Shown here: positions 4,914-5,511 of the stretch, piece by piece | Layout of the letters: each line of letters begins with the position of its first letter | Numbering within the stretch: position 1 is the stretch's first letter | NCBI GenBank assembly: GCA_033720695.1 | Contig: JAWWCA010000227.1 | Coordinates: 1 to 5,511 of the forward strand | Origin: DATGQT01 sp033720695 | GTDB taxonomy: Bacteria > Bacteroidota > Rhodothermia > Rhodothermales > Rubricoccaceae | DNA length: 5,511 nt | Reading direction: 5' to 3' | Position numbers and translations under genes: made by a program | The notes under the pieces: model-generated | Database searches by the model: none | The model's input: the letters and a program-made list of their open reading frames with translations, nothing else | What the model was told of the DNA's origin: nothing

Positions 4914-5511
4914 CTACCGGAGCCTCGTCGCTCGCGCCGTCTGCACCACGCCCCCGGCCTCGACGCGGACGACGTAGACGCCCGGGGGGAGGCCCCGGAG
5001 GTCGAGCCCGAACGCGTGCGCGCCCGCCCCCAGCGGCCCCTCGTGGAGCACGGCCACCCGGCGCCCCAGCACGTCGTAGACCGACACCGTCACCTCGGAT
5101 GCCTCGGCCAGCGTCACGGTCGCCGTGGCCCCGCCCCGCGATGGGTTCGGCGAGATCGAGATCGAGACGCCCGGTGACCCTACACCGGCCGCCGCTCCGT
5201 CGTCCCACCCCTCGGCCGTCCAGCTGGCGCCGCCGTCCGCGCCCACCGGCGAACCGGCCTCCTTCACGATCTCGAACGACGCCTCCGAGAGCACCTCCCC
5301 CGCGCCGAGGTTCCCCGCACGCACCGTGTACACGTACGTCCCCGGAGGCGCGCTCGCCGGCACCCCCTGCCGCACCACCCGCGACCACCCCGACGACGGC
5401 GAGAGCGGGGCCAGCGACACCCCCACCGGGCCCGCCACCGGCTCCCGCACCACCGGGCCCTCGACGGCCCCCCACGCCTCGACCGAGAGCGGGACCGTGG
5501 TCTCGTTCCCC
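4914..5511 (-). CDS. C-terminal part of a T9SS-secreted protein (cut by window edge)
   Basis: The frame is open through the right edge, giving the last 198 residues plus a TAG stop at 4916-4914. The beginning of the protein and its main domain are outside the window. The visible part starts with a beta-rich, Ig-like segment (NETTVPLSVEAWG, later VPASAPPGTYVYTVRAG and EASFEIVKEAG). A Gly/Ala/Ser-rich linker follows, then an 80-residue T9SS type A sorting domain from about 5156 to 4917 (ISPNPSRGG, VYDVLGRRVAVL, PPGVYVVRVEAGG). An internal GTG at 5453 could be mistaken for the start, but the same beta-sandwich sequence continues upstream of it, so it is not the true start. The product is expected on the cell surface or outside. 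The passenger function cannot be judged. Codons in the upstream part end almost always in G, unlike the C-ending codons of the next gene. Confidence 0.82.
   Translation of the reverse strand, partial: GNETTVPLSVEAWGAVEGPVVREPVAGPVGVSLAPLSPSSGWSRVVRQGVPASAPPGTYVYTVRAGNLGAGEVLSEASFEIVKEAGSPVGADGGASWTAEGWDDGAAAGVGSPGVSISISPNPSRGGATATVTLAEASEVTVSVYDVLGRRVAVLHEGPLGAGAHAFGLDLRGLPPGVYVVRVEAGGVVQTARATRLR

Noticed and set aside
2257..5475. A 1072-codon open frame on the minus strand running across both T9SS genes and their gap.
   Set aside because: It is out of frame with both recognisable proteins, and its translation is an R/P/H/G-rich low-complexity string, typical of a GC-rich shadow.

Overview
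This is a very GC-rich window, clearly above 65% GC by eye. It holds five protein genes and no RNA gene, CRISPR array or insertion sequence that I can see. Two predicted proteins end in the roughly 80-residue C-terminal sorting domain of the type IX secretion system (T9SS): a PNP motif, then a YD-x-x-GRR strand, then a G-x-Y-x-V-R-x-EAGG strand. T9SS is essentially confined to the Bacteroidota and relatives. Together with the high GC, this points to the Rhodothermia side of that group (Salinibacter, Rubrivirga or Rubricoccus-like marine or halophilic bacteria). The lineage is inferred from protein style, not from a marker gene.

Layout from left to right. Positions 1-550 (minus) hold the N-terminal 183 residues of an NhaC-family Na+/H+ antiporter, cut by the window edge. 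A divergent gap of about 96 bp follows. Positions 647-1966 (plus) encode a 439-residue class V aminotransferase fold PLP enzyme with a twin-arginine export signal. Its stop lies 39 bp from the stop of a convergent small gene (2006-2260, minus) encoding an 84-residue protein with a SEC-C zinc motif, one membrane span and a His/Trp-rich tail. Upstream of it on the same strand, 2319-4829 encodes an 836-residue secreted Asp-box (BNR) beta-propeller protein with a T9SS sorting domain. After an 84 bp gap, 4914 to the window end is the C-terminal 198 residues of another T9SS cargo protein.

The minus-strand genes from 5511 down to 2006 run in one direction with short gaps (84 and 58 bp) and could be partly co-transcribed. 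The small SEC-C gene has an AT-rich, promoter-like element of its own. The common theme is the cell envelope: an ion antiporter, a Tat-exported enzyme, a small membrane-anchored metal-binding protein and two T9SS-secreted surface proteins. No pathway linking them can be read from the sequence. I see no sign of a defence system, mobile element or biosynthetic cluster. The most interesting items are the Tat-exported PLP enzyme, the tripartite SEC-C/TM/HGHWH protein, and the repeat structure of the Asp-box protein.
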